In this document: in pieces, positions 7,282 through 10,043 of the stretch
How the letters are laid out: each line of letters opens with the position of its first letter
Numbering within the stretch: position 1 is the first letter of the stretch
From: Clostridia bacterium
GTDB lineage: Bacteria; Bacillota; Clostridia; Christensenellales; DTU072
Assembly: GCA_028703745.1 (NCBI GenBank)
Contig: JAQVME010000031.1
Location: 1 to 10,043, forward strand
DNA length: 10,043 nucleotides
Direction: 5' to 3'
Notes under the pieces: generated by a model
What the model was told of the DNA's origin: nothing
Databases searched by the model: none
Seen by the model: the letters and a program-made list of their open reading frames with translations, nothing else
Program-made: the position numbers and the translations under genes

Positions 7282-8520
7282 TTATGGATCGTTTTGCGCA
7301 GTCGGAGGCTGAGGTTGAGGCTGAGGCTGATTGGCAACGCTTTGGACATTGCTCTCCTCCATATTTTGCTGCTCCTCCTGCTGTTTTTTTGCGTTCAGCA
7401 AATCAGTGGTTGCCTTATTTACGGCTTTATAACGGAAAAGATAAACGATGAGAATGATGACAGGCAACACGACAACCACGCTGAAAACTATCGAAGGAAA
7501 TATTAGCTCGCTGTTGATATAATGCAACGTTGACATTTTGCGCATAACGGGGATAAAAGTCAATATAAAGGCTATTAGTGACAGCGGTATTGCATAATGC
7601 TTGGGTTTCAATTTATTACTGCCGACTATTTTTGAAAGTATAAATGACGCGATATAGTTATATATCGTAAGCTTGAGAATGGAGCCCCCGAACCACGAGA
7701 AAATATTGAGCGCCTGCACTCTTTGCAGGATTTCTCCACCGCCCACCTGCCGCGCATACGACAGAAACGGGTTGTTTTGCAATTTTGCAACGCCGCTGCC
7801 CATAAGCAGCAGCGTAGCTAAGGTCATCAGAAGAAAAGTTGAGCCGAAAATCAATATACTCTTAAAATATGTGCCATTGATGGATACGTCGTCTTTCAAA
7901 TAATACGAGAACACCGCCAGCACTATTATTTCGGAGAACCTTGCCGCCGTAAGAATGGCTCCGTAATTCAAATCCAAGAAAGACGAATCCGCGCCTATTG
8001 GCATAAGATTGGCTATCTCCATATCCTTTATGCCCATAATAAAGAAAGCTACAATTGTAAGCACGACAAAAGGCACCACCGTTACGCCCAGTCTCGCGAC
8101 GACGCCTGCGCCCTTCATCGAGGCGTAGGTCAGGGGTATCAAAAGGAACATAATAATTACCCATAAAGGCGTTTCCGCAATAATGTAGAGCTTCAAATAT
8201 ATAGACATCGCCTGCATACACGAAAAGAAGCAAAACATGGCAAACATAAATAGAAGGAACGCTGAGGCTTTTCCGGCGGGCTTGCCCATAACTGTCTCCA
8301 TTATTTCCACAGCGTTCAGTCCTCTGAATTTGTTTATTAACAGCAGTATGGGAACGTTGAAAAGTATCATATACAGCAACGATAAAAGGACAACCAGCCA
8401 GGCGTCCTGATTCGCCGGAGTGACGCGCAATACCGGCAGAAAGGTGTAAGGGAACATTAGAGCGCTGCCCCCCGAAATTGCCGCCACTTGAATTGAAGTT
8501 ATATAAGGTTTTTTTGTCAT
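7282..8520 (-). CDS. gerAB: Spore germinant receptor B subunit (GerAB-type permease)
   Basis: This 412-residue integral membrane protein belongs to the GerAB/endospore germination permease family, a branch of the amino acid-polyamine-organocation superfamily. In spores the B subunit sits in the inner membrane and is thought to bind the germinant. About ten membrane segments can be read, roughly at 8-30, 40-63, 86-112, 118-134, 142-164, 187-208, 217-242, 272-297, 308-326 and 338-363, as expected for the family. The ATG at 8520 shares its first base with the TGA of the upstream C-subunit gene and has AGAGGAAA about 6 nt upstream. A TTG at 8523 is a less likely start. The cytoplasmic-like tail (about 365-412) is long and polar, with glutamine-rich KKQQEEQQN and a Gln-Pro repeat (398-406) that I do not associate with the conserved family core. 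Which Ger paralogue this is (GerA, GerB, GerK or other) cannot be told from the sequence. Confidence 0.92.
   Translation of the reverse strand: MTKKPYITSIQVAAISGGSALMFPYTFLPVLRVTPANQDAWLVVLLSLLYMILFNVPILLLINKFRGLNAVEIMETVMGKPAGKASAFLLFMFAMFCFFSCMQAMSIYLKLYIIAETPLWVIIMFLLIPLTYASMKGAGVVARLGVTVVPFVVLTIVAFFIMGIKDMEIANLMPIGADSSFLDLNYGAILTAARFSEIIVLAVFSYYLKDDVSINGTYFKSILIFGSTFLLMTLATLLLMGSGVAKLQNNPFLSYARQVGGGEILQRVQALNIFSWFGGSILKLTIYNYIASFILSKIVGSNKLKPKHYAIPLSLIAFILTFIPVMRKMSTLHYINSELIFPSIVFSVVVVLPVIILIVYLFRYKAVNKATTDLLNAKKQQEEQQNMEESNVQSVANQPQPQPQPPTAQNDP
7303..7330. repeat. Short 6-bp tandem repeat encoding Gln-Pro repeats
   Basis: About four copies of a GAGGCT unit (plus strand, one copy GAGGTT) run from 7305 to 7328. 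On the coding strand they encode QPQPQPQPP near the C-terminus of the germination permease. The unit length keeps the frame, so copy-number change would lengthen or shorten the tail without breaking the gene. Confidence 0.8.
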
Positions 8521-9731
8521 CAATATTTCCTCTGCTTTACGTTTTTTTCTCCGAATTTCTCTAAGGATTGTCCTTCGAAATCCACCATATTCTTTACCGT
8601 TACAGTTACTTCCGCCTTAGGAAAATACTCATCATCCCATGCATCCTTGACCTTCTTCCATTCCTTGGGCTGCTGCATATGAAGGTGTTTGCCAAAGCCG
8701 TATATGTCGCTCTTATATTCAGTCTGAACCTTGGTTATAGATTTTTTCAGTCGTTGGCTCAAATCCTTGTTCATGGCTTCTTCGACGATTTTTAATTCGT
8801 CTTTGTCGCTCACACAATATTTGGTGTTGTTTTGAGAAATCATCACCATGTTAGTAAGGGTTATTTCCACTATGGGCTTGCCGTCTTTCATCGAGGTCTT
8901 TATTTTGCTGCTGCTTTTTCTCAAGACTATCGACAAATCTTCACCTTCGACAGAAACCGCCATAGGAGAGTCCTTCGCCTTGTCCGCCAGTAATTTATAA
9001 GACATGGTATCCTCACCATCGAGATAACCGACTAGCTTGTCTTCCTTGAAAACAGCCAGCCCTTCAAAGGACATATAATATTTTTTCGGTTTGTCATCCT
9101 CTGCCGCCTCTTCGAGAGAAACAGGGTTGGGCTTGACCTCAACGACGCCCGTGACGCATTGCTGACCTTCTGTATAATAGTCCACACAAAAATCCAGGGT
9201 TCGAACAAATGCGCTGTAGAGCGTCCTTTCTCCTCTGTTGTCCCCCATTTCATAAATGTAATCGCCGACACGGTCTGAAAAACCCTTATCCGCCTTATAG
9301 ATCATGCCGGGATCCTCGTTTTTTATGACAATCAAATACGGCCTTTCATCGGTGATATATCCTCTGACAAAGAAATCCAGCAGATCGAGTACGCCTTTTT
9401 TTGCCAGTCTTTCCGAAAAAAACCTCACTCTGTTATGCGCACCGAAAACGTCCTTTTCCACCGTCATCCCGGGATCTCTGATTGTGGTAGGCGGAGTCTT
9501 GCCCTTGTGCGTCATTACTACGAATTTTTCGTTGCCGGCGGCTGTCGTGCCTCCCGAGGGACTATCGAGATATTCTACGGTTATTTCATAATTTCCGTCT
9601 TCGTCGACGTCATACAAATAGCTGTTGCTCAGTGCAAGATGCTTAGGCTCTTTGCGGCTCCAGCTACCCGCCATTGTCGTAAATAAGACGGCTAAGACAA
9701 TCATATAAATTACTGTTTTCTTATTCTTCAT
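8520..9731 (-). CDS. gerAC: Spore germinant receptor C subunit (GerAC family), lipobox cysteine replaced by serine
   Basis: This 403-residue protein matches the Ger(x)C family, normally an outer-face lipoprotein of the germinant receptor in the spore inner membrane. Family landmarks are an N-terminal hydrophobic segment (residues 6-20), GLAVFKEDKLVGYLD (224-238), YKSDIYGFGKHLH (339-351), and PKEWKKVKDAWDDEYFP (355-371). The length is normal and the frame is intact. The usual lipobox is L-x-G-C-W-D; here the sequence is TTMAGSWSRKE, so Ser23 (codon AGC, 9665-9663) replaces the diacylglycerol-bearing cysteine. The protein may therefore stay anchored by its uncleaved signal helix or be released. 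The ATG at 9731 shares its first base with the TAA of the A-subunit gene (TAATG) and has AGAGGAG just upstream, a rather short spacing. At its other end the stop overlaps the gerB start by one base, so all three subunits are coupled. Confidence 0.94.
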   Translation of the reverse strand: MKNKKTVIYMIVLAVLFTTMAGSWSRKEPKHLALSNSYLYDVDEDGNYEITVEYLDSPSGGTTAAGNEKFVVMTHKGKTPPTTIRDPGMTVEKDVFGAHNRVRFFSERLAKKGVLDLLDFFVRGYITDERPYLIVIKNEDPGMIYKADKGFSDRVGDYIYEMGDNRGERTLYSAFVRTLDFCVDYYTEGQQCVTGVVEVKPNPVSLEEAAEDDKPKKYYMSFEGLAVFKEDKLVGYLDGEDTMSYKLLADKAKDSPMAVSVEGEDLSIVLRKSSSKIKTSMKDGKPIVEITLTNMVMISQNNTKYCVSDKDELKIVEEAMNKDLSQRLKKSITKVQTEYKSDIYGFGKHLHMQQPKEWKKVKDAWDDEYFPKAEVTVTVKNMVDFEGQSLEKFGEKNVKQRKY

Positions 9732-10043
9732 TACTCCTCTCTATATATCTTCCTTTTTTTATTAGTTTTGGCTATTGAAGCAGGTCTGTATTCCATTTCT
9801 TCCAGCGGAAATCTTATTGCGCTGTCTTTGAATTCCTCCTTGCTGAAGGACGAGAGTATAGGAATACCGAAGGATGTCTTTGAAAATAGCTGAGTCAGCA
9901 TTAATATGGTGCCTGCCGCTATACCGATTATGCCGATTATGGAGCCGAGGAAGAGCAAAAAGAAACGGTACAGCGTGGCGAATTCGTTGACATTTATAGT
10001 CAAAAGAATGGCAACGGCGGTGATGGCAAAAATAATGACGCTG
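9731..10043 (-). CDS. gerAA: Spore germinant receptor A subunit (GerAA/SpoVAF family), C-terminal part only
   Basis: The reading frame enters from the right edge without a start and gives 103 residues before the TAA at 9733-9731. It begins SVIIFAITAVAILLT, the end of a membrane segment. A short loop with NVNEFATLYRFFLLFLGS follows, then a second membrane segment (IIGIIGIAAGTILMLTQL). The polar tail contains SFGIPILSSF and KDSAIRFPLEEMEYRP. This pattern (two last helices, then the SFG-P-LSPF-like stretch and a K-D--IR-P---M--RP tail) is typical of the C-terminus of GerAA-type proteins. The A subunit has a large soluble N-terminal domain and a membrane domain and is needed for receptor function; those parts are outside the window. 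An internal TTG at 10003 is not a real start. The stop overlaps the ATG of the C-subunit gene. Confidence 0.92.
   Translation of the reverse strand, partial: SVIIFAITAVAILLTINVNEFATLYRFFLLFLGSIIGIIGIAAGTILMLTQLFSKTSFGIPILSSFSKEEFKDSAIRFPLEEMEYRPASIAKTNKKRKIYREE

Noticed and set aside
9665..9731. A different start for the C-subunit gene that would restore a lipobox
   Set aside because: The hydrophobic segment and the Gly-x-Trp context are in the right place with the present start; no other start or frame supplies a cysteine there.

Overview
All protein genes in this 10 kb window lie on the minus strand, so transcription runs from high to low coordinates. A spore germinant-receptor operon and Gram-positive style signals (strong Shine-Dalgarno sequences, tight gene overlaps, intrinsic terminators) point to an endospore-forming member of the Bacillota, most likely an anaerobic Clostridia-type bacterium. 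The sugar genes would fit a gut or plant-fibre habitat. This assignment is inferred from gene content only.

Right part (10043 to 7282): the end of a Ger-type germinant receptor operon in the order A subunit (partial, runs off the window), C subunit, B subunit. Both junctions are stop/start overlaps of one base, so the three genes are translationally coupled. The C subunit is normally a lipoprotein. Here it has a signal-like N-terminus and the usual Gly-X-Trp context, but serine sits where the lipid-bearing cysteine should be.

Middle (7281 to 5688): a transporter of the oxalate/formate antiporter (OFA) family of the major facilitator superfamily, with its own good sigma-A-type promoter (TTGACC, 18 bp, TATTAT). 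It is followed by two intrinsic terminators. The second is a 32-bp perfect palindrome that could also terminate transcription coming from the other side.

Left part (5687 to 1): an apparent operon starting at an extended -10 promoter. It encodes isoleucyl-tRNA synthetase, a YqeY/GatB-like protein, a GH127-type beta-L-arabinofuranosidase (DUF1680) and the first 49 codons of a NahK-like sugar kinase of the aminoglycoside-phosphotransferase fold. The two sugar genes overlap by 8 bp, and neither the hydrolase nor the visible kinase start shows a secretion signal. Together they suggest cytoplasmic breakdown of an arabinose-containing oligosaccharide followed by phosphorylation.

The most notable signal is in the isoleucyl-tRNA synthetase. 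It looks like the type 2 (IleS2) form, and its ATP-binding HIGH motif reads G-I-H-H, a swap of the usual H-x-G-H. That variant is known in some IleS2 enzymes and is linked to extreme mupirocin resistance. I did not see a clearly new system, CRISPR array, RNA gene or mobile element. No stretch over 300 bases lacks a gene.
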